The notes under the pieces: generated by a model
Seen by the model: only the letters and a program-made list of their open reading frames with translations
Database searches by the model: none
Told to the model about the DNA's origin: nothing
From: Sphingobacterium sp. ML3W
GTDB lineage: Bacteria > Bacteroidota > Bacteroidia > Sphingobacteriales > Sphingobacteriaceae
Direction: 5' to 3'
DNA: 64,000 nt
Assembly (NCBI RefSeq): GCF_029542085.1
Contig: NZ_CP107036.1
Span: 992,001-1,056,000, forward strand
Part shown: in pieces, positions 36,384-46,721 of the stretch
Numbering within the stretch: position 1 is the first letter of the stretch
How the letters are laid out: every line of letters starts with the position of its first letter
Translations under genes and position numbers: made by a program

Positions 36384-36848
36384 TTAGGTAAATTTGATTG
36401 CGATTTCCTGAAGCCTGTTATGTGCGATATTGATGCCTTGAGCAAAGGGCATCTGAAGAAGCTGATCGCGGAATCCGACAGATTGAAATACAATGTGCAT
36501 GAGAAGTTTGCTGCTATTGTCGGTTAGTTTTTCGAAGCTCAGATATTCCAATTGTACCGGAAAGGGGCTGTCTTCCATTTCGAATGTTCTTGTGATTTTC
36601 TCATTGGGAATAAATTCGTGTATTGTTCCGTTCGCTTTAAATACAACATGGTTGTCGTGGGAAGTTTCGAAGGCATAAGAACCATGCTTTTTATTTTCCC
36701 ATTTTAAAACCTTGGTTCCCATCCATTGTTCAAAGATTTCAGGTTGTTCATATGCTTTGAATAACAGTGTTAGCGGTAAGTGAAATTCTCTGGTGATCAA
36801 AATCTCCTGTTTACCCTCTTCGGCATGGATTTTTGTTTTCTTTTCCAT
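36384..36848 (-). CDS. SRPBCC (AHSA1-like) domain protein
   Basis: A 154-residue START/Bet v1-type fold protein: ITREFHLPLTLLFKAYEQPEIFEQWMG at the start, FEMEDSPFPVQLEY in the middle and the long C-terminal helix. Members bind hydrophobic ligands or partners, and in operons with ArsR regulators they often act in stress or detoxification. The start lies one base after the ArsR stop, so the two are translationally coupled. Confidence 0.85.
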   Translation of the reverse strand: MEKKTKIHAEEGKQEILITREFHLPLTLLFKAYEQPEIFEQWMGTKVLKWENKKHGSYAFETSHDNHVVFKANGTIHEFIPNEKITRTFEMEDSPFPVQLEYLSFEKLTDNSSKLLMHIVFQSVGFRDQLLQMPFAQGINIAHNRLQEIAIKFT

Positions 36849-36849
36849 C

Positions 36850-37170
36850 TTATTTGTCTTTATAATTTTTCATAATTTCTTCCAATTTGTTAAATCGCAC
36901 ATCCCACATGTCGCGGAAAGGTTCAATAAAATCAGCTATTTCTTTCAATTTTGATGGATTGAGCTGATAGTAAATTTCACGGCCATTTTGCTCGGATTTC
37001 AGTAGCTCACATTCGCTTAGAATCTGCAGGTGCTTAGAGACTGTTGGTCTTGCGGTATTAAAGTTTGCAGCGATAGCTCCTGCAGTCATAGCTTGTGAAG
37101 CCAGAAGAAGAAGTATAGCTCTTCTGGTTGGATCGGCAATAGCTTGAAAAACATCTCGTCTTAAATTCAT
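36850..37170 (-). CDS. ArsR-family transcriptional regulator
   Basis: A 106-residue winged-helix repressor: [20 protein letters not shown], recognition region [16 protein letters not shown], and the wing [14 protein letters not shown]. No CxC or other metal-binding cysteine set is visible near the recognition helix (only one Cys, in SECEL), so it is probably not a metal sensor. First gene of the ArsR-SRPBCC-YdeI operon, likely autoregulated. Upstream 37171-37616 is an AT-rich divergent spacer with no gene seen. Confidence 0.9.
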   Translation of the reverse strand: MNLRRDVFQAIADPTRRAILLLLASQAMTAGAIAANFNTARPTVSKHLQILSECELLKSEQNGREIYYQLNPSKLKEIADFIEPFRDMWDVRFNKLEEIMKNYKDK

Positions 37171-37616
37171 TATGAAGTTATTTGGCTACAAATATATATG
37201 TTGCCGTTTAACTACACAAGTGTTTTTTATATATTTTTTTTGAATCTCGTTTTAAACTTAGCGAAAGCGGGTGACTAAATATGTATAGACTATATCACCT
37301 TAGGAGGTGTAAAAGGAGGGGGCTTTTTTCTTACATATGGACATTTGCTTATATGTATGTACAATATGTTTATTTATAGGTGTCCAAAAGTGCTAATAAT
37401 AATTATTGTTGGATAAAACTATTTGTTCTGAGGGAGATAGTAATCAGCAAAAATGCGGTTATTAGCCTATTTATCTAGCAAATACAATGCAACCGCTTGC
37501 TTTAATTTTTTTCTTAAAAAAATAAGAAAAGATTTGAAATTAAAATTTTAATATGTAACTATGTGTATACAAATTGAAATTATTTTCATACAAACCAAGT
37601 TAAACTAACCAAAATT

Positions 37617-40600
37617 ATGAGCCAAAGTATCATTTCTTACTTTAGGGTGCGTGCTCTCCTCTGTCTATTTTTGATGGGGATTTATGCGCAATTATGCAAT
37701 GCTCAGTCAGGCAGTTTTACAATTAAGGGGAAAGTGAAAGATCAAGCCGGTAAAGGCTTGTCTGGTGTAAGTGTATTATTGAAAAATAGCAAGACTGGAG
37801 CGACGACTGACTCCATCGGGAGTTACACGATTAAAGTACCGGAGGCTAAAGGCACTCTTATTTTTTCCTTTGTAGGGTTTATGGGAACCGAAGAGGAAAT
37901 CAAGGGACGCAATCAGATTGATGTTACCTTAAAAGACAATCAAAGTGAATTGGGGGAGGTTGTTGTTGTGGCCTATGGGCATCAGAAAAAGGAGAGTATG
38001 GTCAGTTCGATTACGACGATCAATCCAAAAGAACTCAAAGGGCCAACGAGCAATCTGACCACCATGTTAGCAGGAAGGTTATCCGGTGTAATTGCATACC
38101 AACGTAGTGGTGAGCCCGGCGCGGATAATGCGCAGTTTTTTATCCGTGGTATCACATCTTTTGGTAGTGGAAAGGTAGATCCACTTATTTTGATTGATGG
38201 TATGGAATCTACGCCAACTGCCTTGGCTAGGCTCCAACCGGATGATGTCGCAGGGTTTTCTGTACTAAAGGACGCAGCAGCATCTTCATTATATGGCGCA
38301 AGGGGCGCAAATGGTGTCGTACTGGTTACGACAAAGACGGGCTCCGATGGAAAGACCAAATTTAACTTTAGACTGGAAAATTCAATCTCTACCAATACAC
38401 AGAATTTTAAGCTGGCGGATAATATAACTTATATGAAGTTAGCGAATGAAGCTGTACTCACCAGAAATCCAATCGGTGAGCTACCCTATTCGCAAAATAA
38501 GATTGATCATACTATTGCGGGTAATAACCCCCTGTTATATCCCAATAACGATTGGATAGGCTTAATGATTAAAGACTACACCATGAATCAACGATTCAAT
38601 TTTAATATGAATGGCGGGGGGAAGGCTGCTCAATATTATATTTCAGGAACGGTTAACCAAGATAACGGCATATTAAAAACAAATAAACAAAATAACTTCA
38701 ATAATAATATTGACCTTAAAAGTTATGAAATTCGTTCCAATGTAAACGTGAAATTAACACCTACAACCGAAGGAGCGGTCAAGACATCCGGGAGCTTTGA
38801 TGATTATACTGGTCCGATAGGCGGGGGCGGTTCAATTTTTAGGAGCACCTTAACTTCCAATCCGGTATTGTTTCCAGCATTCTTTCCCGCTTCGGATATG
38901 CCTCGGGTAAATCATCCTTTATTTGGCAATGCTGCTCTGGCAGAAGGAAAGTTTTATAATAACCCATACGCTTCTATGGTGTCTGGTTTCCAGGAGTATA
39001 ATACTTCTACCTTAAATGTACAGCTGGAGATCAAACAGGACTTCAACTTCCTGACAAAAGGCCTGACTGGTCGATTGATGGCTTACACGCAACGTTATTC
39101 TCATTTTAATTTGACCCGTCAGTACAGCCCATTTTTTTATCAGGCCAATCCAACAAATGCCAATGAAAAGGGGTATAATTTGTCATTACTGAATGAGAAA
39201 ACAGCTACTGAATACCTAAATTATAGTGAGGGTGTTAAAATTGTAAATACAAATACGTATGCTGAAGCAGCAGTTAATTATAATCGCACGTTTAATGAAA
39301 AGCATAATATCAGTGGTCTGTTGATTACGATTATGAGAAATTACCTGAACGGTAATGCAGGAAACCTTCAGGCTTCTTTGCCATTTAGAAATCAGGGGCT
39401 GTCCGGAAGATTTACCTATGATTACGATAACCGTTATCTGCTCGAAGCCAATTTTGGTTATAACGGTTCGGAGCGTTTTGCTAAAAAGCAACGCTTTGGT
39501 TTCTTTCCATCCATTGGCGTGGGATGGAACCTGAGTAATGAAGCTTTCTTTAGGCCAATTGCCCCTATAATTACAAGAATGAAATTGCGGGCAACATATG
39601 GTTTTGCGGGAAATGATCAGATAGGAAAACCCGAAGACCGATTTTTCTACCTTTCAGATGTCAATCTAAATAATGCTGCGAGAGGCGCTTTTTTTGGTGA
39701 AGATTATGGCTATTCAAGACCTGGAGTATCTGTCTCAAGGTATGCTAATGACGACATTACTTGGGAAAAGGGAAATACAACCAACATTGGGCTGGACTTA
39801 AGTATATTAAATTCATTAAATGTTGTGGTAGAAGTGTATAAGCAACGTCGGAGCAATATCCTGATGGAAAGAGTTTATATCCCGACGACAGTTGGTTTAG
39901 AACCTAAAATTAGTGCAAACGTGGGAAAGGCAGAGGGTAAGGGCGTAGACGTATCGATGGATTATCATAAAACTTTTGGAAGTGCCTGGCTACAGGCGCG
40001 GGGTACATTTACCTATGCGACCAGTAAATTACTGGTCAATGAGGAACCCGATTATCAGGAAAACATGTACTATCTATCACGCGTTGGGCATTCGTTGGCG
40101 CAGAATTATGGTTTTATTGCCGAACGATTATTTGTTGATGATGAGGATGTTAAAAGTTCGCCGAGGCAAAACTTTGGCGAGGTGAGAGGCGGAGATATCA
40201 AATACCGCGACTTGAACGGTGATGGTGAAATAACTAATCTAGATATGGTTAATGGCTTGGGGCATCCGGTTACACCAGAGATTACCTATGGTTTTGGTTT
40301 TTCTTTAGGCTACAAAAATTTCGATATCAGTGCTTTTTTTCAAGGGTCGGGAAGATCTTCCTTATTTATAAATCCTGAAGCAATTTCACCATTTATACTT
40401 AGTGGCGGAATGCAAAGTGGACTCTTGGACGTAATCGCCAAAGATCATTGGTCGGAGGACAACAATAACTTATATGCGTTTTGGCCACGCCTCAGCGCGA
40501 CCGGGAACGAAAACAACAACAAGCCTTCTAATTGGTGGATGCGCAATGGATCTTTCCTTCGCTTGAAAACAGTGGAAATTGGATACAATCTACATGAAAA

Positions 40601-40766
40601 AATCGCGAAAAAATTTGGCTTAGGAGGTATGCGAATCTATGCCAACGGAAGCAATCTCTTTTTGGTTAGTGCCTTCAAAATGTGGGATCCGGAGCAAGGA
40701 GGAAATGGTCTGGGTTATCCGCTTCAAAAAGTATTTAATATAGGAGTAAACGTTCAATTAAACTAA
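37617..40766 (+). CDS. SusC/RagA-type TonB-linked outer-membrane protein
   Basis: A 1049-residue SusC-like transporter. A signal peptide ends near CNAQ (about 30). The carboxypeptidase-regulatory-like domain (about 36-112) runs into the SusC signature ELGEVVVVAYGHQKKES. The plug follows with PLILIDGM and DAAASSLYGARGANGVVLVTTK, then the large barrel. It imports a glycan or similar polymer fragment together with SusD as lid. First gene of a five-gene operon. No HTCS, ECF sigma or anti-sigma gene lies next to it. Confidence 0.95.
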   Translation: MSQSIISYFRVRALLCLFLMGIYAQLCNAQSGSFTIKGKVKDQAGKGLSGVSVLLKNSKTGATTDSIGSYTIKVPEAKGTLIFSFVGFMGTEEEIKGRNQIDVTLKDNQSELGEVVVVAYGHQKKESMVSSITTINPKELKGPTSNLTTMLAGRLSGVIAYQRSGEPGADNAQFFIRGITSFGSGKVDPLILIDGMESTPTALARLQPDDVAGFSVLKDAAASSLYGARGANGVVLVTTKTGSDGKTKFNFRLENSISTNTQNFKLADNITYMKLANEAVLTRNPIGELPYSQNKIDHTIAGNNPLLYPNNDWIGLMIKDYTMNQRFNFNMNGGGKAAQYYISGTVNQDNGILKTNKQNNFNNNIDLKSYEIRSNVNVKLTPTTEGAVKTSGSFDDYTGPIGGGGSIFRSTLTSNPVLFPAFFPASDMPRVNHPLFGNAALAEGKFYNNPYASMVSGFQEYNTSTLNVQLEIKQDFNFLTKGLTGRLMAYTQRYSHFNLTRQYSPFFYQANPTNANEKGYNLSLLNEKTATEYLNYSEGVKIVNTNTYAEAAVNYNRTFNEKHNISGLLITIMRNYLNGNAGNLQASLPFRNQGLSGRFTYDYDNRYLLEANFGYNGSERFAKKQRFGFFPSIGVGWNLSNEAFFRPIAPIITRMKLRATYGFAGNDQIGKPEDRFFYLSDVNLNNAARGAFFGEDYGYSRPGVSVSRYANDDITWEKGNTTNIGLDLSILNSLNVVVEVYKQRRSNILMERVYIPTTVGLEPKISANVGKAEGKGVDVSMDYHKTFGSAWLQARGTFTYATSKLLVNEEPDYQENMYYLSRVGHSLAQNYGFIAERLFVDDEDVKSSPRQNFGEVRGGDIKYRDLNGDGEITNLDMVNGLGHPVTPEITYGFGFSLGYKNFDISAFFQGSGRSSLFINPEAISPFILSGGMQSGLLDVIAKDHWSEDNNNLYAFWPRLSATGNENNNKPSNWWMRNGSFLRLKTVEIGYNLHEKIAKKFGLGGMRIYANGSNLFLVSAFKMWDPEQGGNGLGYPLQKVFNIGVNVQLN

Positions 40767-40768
40767 TC

Positions 40769-42688
40769 ATGAAACAGTCTAATTTTGTACGCAGAAATAT
40801 TGGGAAATGTTGCCTATTTATCATTGTCTTAATGATCTCAGGTTGTAAAAAAAGCTTCCTGGATGTCGTGCCTGATAATGTCGCGACCATAGATCATGTC
40901 TTCGCAAATCGTATTGAAGCCGAGAAATATTTATTTACCTGTTATTCTTATCTACCACGGGAGGGAAACCCAGACATGAATCCGGGTTTTAATGGCGGCG
41001 ATGAAACCTGGACCTATTGGCCGATGACGCTTGATTTCTTTTCATTGGATTCCTATGAAATTGCAAGGGGATTACAGACTAAAGTTAACCCAAAGATGAA
41101 TTATTGGGATGGGTATGATAGCCGCTCGCTATGGACAGGAATACGCAATTGTAATATTTTCCTGGAAAATGTGGATAAAGTAGTTGACCTAGAGCCCTAT
41201 GTAAAGGATCGTTGGGTAGCTGAAGTGAAATTCTTGAAAGCCTATTTTCATTGGTATCTGTTTAGGATGTATGGTCCTATTCCGATTCTTGATAAGAATT
41301 TCTCCACTACCGCGACACCAGAAGAAGTAAAAACATATCGCCAGCCAGTCGATTCTGTTGTCAATTATATTTCAAATTTAATTGATGAGGCATCTTTCGG
41401 AAATGTCAATGTCGGTCTACCTGCTAAAATAAATAATCGCTTTACTGAGCTTGGTCGTGTGACCAAGGTCGCGGCACTGTCTATCAAGGCAAGGTTGCTG
41501 GTTACTGCAGCAAGTCCACTGTTTAATGGAAATACAGATTATATTAATCTAAAAAACAAGGATGGAAAAGCATTATTTAATCCAGTCTATGATGAAAAGA
41601 AATGGGTAAGAGCGGCTGAGGCTTGTAAAAAAGCCATCGATATGGCATTGGAATCGGATGTTGCTTTATATCGTTTTGTTCCGAAGGCAGGAACGGTGAA
41701 TGAAGATACGCAGATTGAAATGAACATTCGCAATGCAGTCTGCGAAAAATGGAACAAGGAGCTGATCTGGGGGGCAACCTCCGATGGGTCACCCACCTAT
41801 TGGATACAGCTTTTTGCTTGCCCCCAGCTAGATCCCAATAATATTAGCAGGGAGCTCAAAGGTAAATATGCACCTACACTGAAAATGGCGGAATTGTTCT
41901 ACACCAAAAATGGTGTTCCCATAGAGGAAGACAAGAATTGGGATTATGCAAACCGATATGAACTAAAAACTGTAACAGCCCAGGACAAGGGTATGCAAGA
42001 GGGCTACCAGACCGTTGCTTTACATTTTGGCCGCGAACCACGATTTTACGCTGATATTGCATTTGACGGTTCTAAATGGCTGATGTCAAATAAAGAATAT
42101 GAGATCAAGAGCAAATCGGGTGAACATAGTGGTAAAAAACAGCCCCGTATGTATTCCATCACAGGTTATTATACAAAAAAGCTTGTCAACTGGAATCTGG
42201 TGGCAACAGAAACTTCAACTACCGTGGAATCGTACCCTTGGCCTATTATGCGTCTGGCAGATCTTTATCTGCTCTATGCTGAGGCATTAAACGAAAGCGG
42301 AAATTCGAAAGCAGCATTGCCCTATCTCAACCAGATCCGCGAGAGAGCGGGACTTAAGTCCATAGAAGAATCGTGGATGGCATATTCCAAACGACCAGAT
42401 AAATACACAACTGTAACTGGGCTGCGGGAGATTATTCATCGTGAACGTGGTATTGAGATGGCTTTTGAAGCGAGTCGTTTTTGGGACCTAAGACGATGGA
42501 AAACAGCCTCAAAACTGCTCAATGAACCCGTTTATGGCTGGAATATTACACAAGAAACAATAGAGGAGTATAACACAAGAGTGTTTTTGTTCAATCAGGG
42601 ATTTATTGCTCCACGCGATTATTTGTGGCCTATCAATGATTATGCGCTTCAGATCAATCCCAATTTGGTCCAAAATACAGGTTGGTAA
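40769..42688 (+). CDS. SusD/RagB-type substrate-binding lipoprotein
   Basis: A 639-residue lipoprotein; the lipobox ends at Cys26 (MISGC). Classical SusD features: FLDVVPDNVATIDHVFAN at the mature start, TPR-like helices (FLKAYFHWYLFRMYGPIPIL), and the conserved C-terminal LYAEALNESGN, LNQIRERAGL, IIHRERGIEMAFEASRFWDLRRW. It caps SusC and captures substrate at the cell surface. It begins 2 bases after SusC. Confidence 0.95.
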   Translation: MKQSNFVRRNIGKCCLFIIVLMISGCKKSFLDVVPDNVATIDHVFANRIEAEKYLFTCYSYLPREGNPDMNPGFNGGDETWTYWPMTLDFFSLDSYEIARGLQTKVNPKMNYWDGYDSRSLWTGIRNCNIFLENVDKVVDLEPYVKDRWVAEVKFLKAYFHWYLFRMYGPIPILDKNFSTTATPEEVKTYRQPVDSVVNYISNLIDEASFGNVNVGLPAKINNRFTELGRVTKVAALSIKARLLVTAASPLFNGNTDYINLKNKDGKALFNPVYDEKKWVRAAEACKKAIDMALESDVALYRFVPKAGTVNEDTQIEMNIRNAVCEKWNKELIWGATSDGSPTYWIQLFACPQLDPNNISRELKGKYAPTLKMAELFYTKNGVPIEEDKNWDYANRYELKTVTAQDKGMQEGYQTVALHFGREPRFYADIAFDGSKWLMSNKEYEIKSKSGEHSGKKQPRMYSITGYYTKKLVNWNLVATETSTTVESYPWPIMRLADLYLLYAEALNESGNSKAALPYLNQIRERAGLKSIEESWMAYSKRPDKYTTVTGLREIIHRERGIEMAFEASRFWDLRRWKTASKLLNEPVYGWNITQETIEEYNTRVFLFNQGFIAPRDYLWPINDYALQINPNLVQNTGW

Positions 42689-42727
42689 AAAATAAAAAAT
42701 TGATATTCAATTCAAATAATAAGGATA

Positions 42728-43897
42728 ATGAAACAGATGATATATAAGTTCTTGTTCGGGGTGTTATTGCTGTCTATGTATGCCTGCAAACAAGATGAAA
42801 TAGGTCCTATTCAGAATGATGGAATAGCCCCAGGTCCGGTCAACAATGTAAACGTGAAAAATTTAAATGGTGCAGCAGAAATTACTTACGAGATTCCCAA
42901 AGATCCAGATCTGCTTTATGTCAAGGCAGCTTATACTGCGCCAAATGGTGAGGTTCGGGAGACAAAGATCAGTAAACACAAAAACACAGTACTGGTAGAA
43001 GGATTCGGCGATACGAAGGCTTATGTTGTAAGCTTAACTGCTGTAGATAAAGGGGAAAACGCCTCGGCAATAGTTGACGTTACAGTAAATCCCAAGGAAC
43101 CACCAATGAAGTTAGTCAAAGAGACAATCAAAGTAACGCCAGATTTTGGAGGTATCAACATCAGTTATGAAAATGTGACTGCTGCCAATATGGCCATTGT
43201 TGTACTGACCAATGATTCATTGGGGCAGTTTGTACCTGTCAATACCCATTATACCAACTTAAAAAAGAGCGTCTTTCCGACAAGAAACCTGAAGGCTGAG
43301 GAGGCTAGATTTGGTGTTTTCGTACGTGATAGATGGGGCAATCGTTCGGATACATTGTACCTCAACTTAACCCCATATTTTGAAACTAAGCTGGATCGGA
43401 CGAAAATGAAAGGCCTTAGGTTACCAACAGACGCAGGATTAGACTATGGCGGGACAATGGCGGGACTTTTTGATGGAAATGTAGGGGATGGTACGTTCTA
43501 TCATTCGGATAATAATGCAAAGATGCCACAATGGTTTACGGTTGATCTGGGTGTCACCGCAAAGTTGAGCCGTTTGGTTTACTTTATGAGGCAGGCATTC
43601 TATTATGGTCTGCATAATCCACGCGAGATAGAGATATGGGGTTCAAATGATCCTTCAGCGGATGGAAGTTTTACGAATTGGGTATTGCTGACAAAATACA
43701 CCGCAGTGAAACCCTCGGGATTACCAGAAGGACAACTTTCGCAGGCCGATAAGGCCGCTGCGGAGGCTGGAGAATCAGTTCCCATTCCCAAAGAGGCACC
43801 CAAAGTACGTTATATCAGGTTCAAAACACTGAAAAATTGGAGTAATGGCACTTATGTCAATTTCAATGAACTGGAAGCTTGGGGTGATCCAAGATAA
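42728..43897 (+). CDS. DUF4959/DUF5126/DUF5000 lipoprotein
   Basis: A 389-residue lipoprotein; the lipobox ends at Cys20, followed by KQDE, a charged stretch of the kind that sends Bacteroidetes lipoproteins to the cell surface. Two fibronectin-like domains (about 35-125 and 126-220) precede a C-terminal discoidin-like module (about 225-389) with MPQWFTVDLGV and KVRYIRFKTLKNW. This layout is typical of surface glycan-binding proteins of SusCD loci. Confidence 0.85.
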   Translation: MKQMIYKFLFGVLLLSMYACKQDEIGPIQNDGIAPGPVNNVNVKNLNGAAEITYEIPKDPDLLYVKAAYTAPNGEVRETKISKHKNTVLVEGFGDTKAYVVSLTAVDKGENASAIVDVTVNPKEPPMKLVKETIKVTPDFGGINISYENVTAANMAIVVLTNDSLGQFVPVNTHYTNLKKSVFPTRNLKAEEARFGVFVRDRWGNRSDTLYLNLTPYFETKLDRTKMKGLRLPTDAGLDYGGTMAGLFDGNVGDGTFYHSDNNAKMPQWFTVDLGVTAKLSRLVYFMRQAFYYGLHNPREIEIWGSNDPSADGSFTNWVLLTKYTAVKPSGLPEGQLSQADKAAAEAGESVPIPKEAPKVRYIRFKTLKNWSNGTYVNFNELEAWGDPR

Positions 43898-43929
43898 TTA
43901 ACAGAGTTTATAATATTAAGCAGAACAAA

Positions 43930-45132
43930 ATGAAATTTAAATATATTGTTGAATGCTTGGCTTTTCTCCTAGGTATAGCTGCTTTTTCATCCTGCAGAAA
44001 AGGAGATGAGTACAAGAAATTTTTTGGAGATGGGGAACTGATCTATGCCAGTAGGGTGGATAAGGTCATTGTGCATCCTGGAAATAGAAGGATATTGCTC
44101 TCTACTATACTTTCAGATGATCCATTAGTATCCAAAATTAAGGTCTCCTGGAATGAGGGTAAGGATTCTCTTGTACAAACAATAATACGGGGACCTAAGA
44201 AAGATGCCTTAAATTTAATGATCAATAATCTGGATGAGGGTGTTTATAATTTTGTCATGCATACGTATGATGATAAAAATCGCTCTTCCGTCGCATTGAA
44301 TGTGTCGGGGACTGTTTATGGTGAGAGCTATAGTAGTTCTTTGGGAAATAGAAGGTTAAAAGCACTTAAATATGGTGCCGGCGAAAATATCCTTAATTTC
44401 TCCTGGGCGAGTCCTAATCTTGATGATATCGGTGTTGAGCTGCTGTACAAGCACAAAGACGGTACTATGCGAACCAAGATGTTTCTGTCAAATAAAGTTG
44501 ATACAACTTTAACAGATTTTGACGCAAATACAAATTTTAGATATAGGACACTATTTAAACCAGATTCAAATGCTGTGGATACTTTTTCAGTAGCTTATGT
44601 CGAACTTGTGGTTCCCGGATTTGAACGCGAGCTTGATAAGTCTAAGTTTAAGGAATATGTGCTTCCTACGGATGCTACTACCAATCATGGATGGGTGATG
44701 CCTAATATGTGGGATGGCAATTACGACAACGGTTTTGCGACAATTAACCGGATGCCGCAATGGTTTACATTTGATACTGGAGTTTTGGCTTCACCAAGTA
44801 AATTCAAGATCTGGCAGGCTGCAGACAGGATTTATGCGCAGGAAAATATGCGGAAATTTGAAATCTGGGGCAGCGACAAACCTGCGCCTGACGGTAGTTG
44901 GGACAACTGGACAAAGTTGGCAAGCTGCGAATCGCGCAAGCCATCAGGCTTGCCTGGCATAGAAAAAAATGATGCTGATATTGCCTTTGCGAAGGCAGGC
45001 GAGGACTTTGTTTTGTCAGAGGGTTTACCCAAGGTGAGGTACATCCGCATCAAGGTGCTGGAAACATGGGGCAAGGCTAACTTTGCCACAATAGGCGAAC
45101 TGAATGTATATACCAAAGACAGGAATAAATAA
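43930..45132 (+). CDS. DUF4998 / discoidin-like lipoprotein
   Basis: A 400-residue lipoprotein; the lipobox ends at Cys22 (AFSSC). The N-terminal part has DUF4998 character (YASRVDKVIVHPGNRRILLS). The C-terminal 165 residues are a discoidin-like domain (MPQWFTFDTGV, KVRYIRIKVLETW) clearly related to the end of the preceding protein. Probably a second surface glycan-binding protein. Read-through operon with a 32-bp gap. Confidence 0.83.
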   Translation: MKFKYIVECLAFLLGIAAFSSCRKGDEYKKFFGDGELIYASRVDKVIVHPGNRRILLSTILSDDPLVSKIKVSWNEGKDSLVQTIIRGPKKDALNLMINNLDEGVYNFVMHTYDDKNRSSVALNVSGTVYGESYSSSLGNRRLKALKYGAGENILNFSWASPNLDDIGVELLYKHKDGTMRTKMFLSNKVDTTLTDFDANTNFRYRTLFKPDSNAVDTFSVAYVELVVPGFERELDKSKFKEYVLPTDATTNHGWVMPNMWDGNYDNGFATINRMPQWFTFDTGVLASPSKFKIWQAADRIYAQENMRKFEIWGSDKPAPDGSWDNWTKLASCESRKPSGLPGIEKNDADIAFAKAGEDFVLSEGLPKVRYIRIKVLETWGKANFATIGELNVYTKDRNK

Positions 45133-45159
45133 AAAGTTTAAATCAATTATAATTATCAG

Positions 45160-46464
45160 ATGCAAATGAATGTAAAAATGTTAGTGCTAGTGGGTCTCTG
45201 TGCTTTTACCGGGAGTAAGAGCAGTTATGGACAGGATGGGAAAGCTGTGACAAACTCAGGAAGAGTTGAAATTAAACCCAAAGCGGATGTTGTAAAAACA
45301 ATGGCGGAGCAATTGGTTAAAAAAGGTTTCACCGCTGGTGATGGCTATGGTGAAGTCTGGATAAGAGACCTGAATACTTTTGTCACCGTTGCCAGTACAG
45401 TTAATGATAAAGAGTTAATAAAAAAGCATTTGCTTACTTTTTTTCAGTTTCAACAACCTGATGGCGGTATTCTAGATGGCTATGTACCTGTAAAGAAAGG
45501 CGCCGTTCCTTACAATTATTATCATTCCGCGTTAGCGCCGGAGTATGCCGGACATAAGAATACGGTTGAGACTGATCAGGAAACTTCATTGATTCAAGCA
45601 GTGGCAAAATATGTCAGAAGTACTGGAGATAAAAGTATTTTGAATAATAAGATTGGTGGAGTTTCTGTACAGAAGGGGCTTGAGCGGGCAATGGATTTTC
45701 TATTGACCAAAAGGTATAATGAAAAATATGGATTGCTATGGGGAGCGACAACTGTCGATTGGGGTGATGTCCAACCGGAACACGACTGGGGGGTCGTTTT
45801 AGATGAAAACTCCCACCTGACACTTGATATCTATGATAATGCGATGTTTATCATTGCCATTAATGATTTTCTGGAGATTGCCGACCTGAGCAAGGCTGAA
45901 CAGAAACATTGGAAGGATATTAAAGACAAGATTGCGAAGAATGTCCGTAAGCACCTTTGGGATAAAAAGAAGGAGAAATTTATACCACATATTTATCTGA
46001 ACGGTTCACCTTTTCCAGATTCATTCAATGAGTCCGAAATATACTATCACGGCGGAACAGCTGTGGCGATAGAAGCGGGATTGCTCAGTAAGGCTGAGGT
46101 AAAAGTGGCGTATAGAAAGATGCAGGACAATGTCAAGAAAGCAAATGCGGCAACCATAGGATTGACAATTTATCCTGTATATCCACAGGGCTTCTTTAAA
46201 AACGGTGGTATGGGACCATATTCCTACCAGAATGGCGGTGACTGGACCTGGTTTGGTGGACGTATGATCTCACAACTGATCCGTTATGGTCTTATTGATG
46301 AAGCCTGTGAGGCACTTGAACCAATGTTAGATCGTGTACTTAAAAATAAAGGTTTTTATGAGTGGTACACGCCAGACAACAAACCACAGGGTTCGGCTAG
46401 TTTCAGGGGAGAAGCTGGTGTTTTGTGGACCACAATTACCGATCTTGAGAAAAAAAGGAGTTAA
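45160..46464 (+). CDS. Exported (alpha/alpha)6-barrel glycosidase-like enzyme
   Basis: A 434-residue protein with an N-terminal signal ending near SYGQ. Helix pairs alternate with loops in the manner of six-hairpin glycosidases. Candidate catalytic loops are YGEVWIRDLNTF (about 65-76), TVDWGDVQPEHDWG, GGDWTWFGGRMISQL, and the C-terminal SFRGEAGVLW. The carboxylates in these loops are plausible acid/base residues, but I cannot fix the family or linkage. Last gene of the SusCD operon, so it probably acts in the periplasm on the imported oligosaccharide. Confidence 0.75.
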   Translation: MQMNVKMLVLVGLCAFTGSKSSYGQDGKAVTNSGRVEIKPKADVVKTMAEQLVKKGFTAGDGYGEVWIRDLNTFVTVASTVNDKELIKKHLLTFFQFQQPDGGILDGYVPVKKGAVPYNYYHSALAPEYAGHKNTVETDQETSLIQAVAKYVRSTGDKSILNNKIGGVSVQKGLERAMDFLLTKRYNEKYGLLWGATTVDWGDVQPEHDWGVVLDENSHLTLDIYDNAMFIIAINDFLEIADLSKAEQKHWKDIKDKIAKNVRKHLWDKKKEKFIPHIYLNGSPFPDSFNESEIYYHGGTAVAIEAGLLSKAEVKVAYRKMQDNVKKANAATIGLTIYPVYPQGFFKNGGMGPYSYQNGGDWTWFGGRMISQLIRYGLIDEACEALEPMLDRVLKNKGFYEWYTPDNKPQGSASFRGEAGVLWTTITDLEKKRS

Positions 46465-46557
46465 TAGTGTCGAAGTACTAACGGAGCGACTATCCAAAAA
46501 GCAAATATTGGCATATAAGACCCGATAAAACTTTGGAACCTCAGTCTAATGAATGTA

Positions 46558-46595
46558 TAAGGTTCAAGTTCTTAATGAATTTGGACCTTATTCTA
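46558..46595 (+). terminator. Probable terminator of the SusCD operon
   Basis: TAAGGTTCAA at 46558-46567 pairs with TTGGACCTTA at 46581-46590, including one wobble, followed by T-rich sequence. It lies about 95 bp after the last gene. Confidence 0.5.
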
Positions 46596-46721
46596 TTTTA
46601 CCCAAATGCGAATAGACGCGAAATTGTAGCGAATTTAAAATGGTTCTAGACGAATTGGAGTTGGCTTATAAATTTGAGGGTAATAGTTTTAATTTAGTAC
46701 TATAAATTATATGACAACTTT

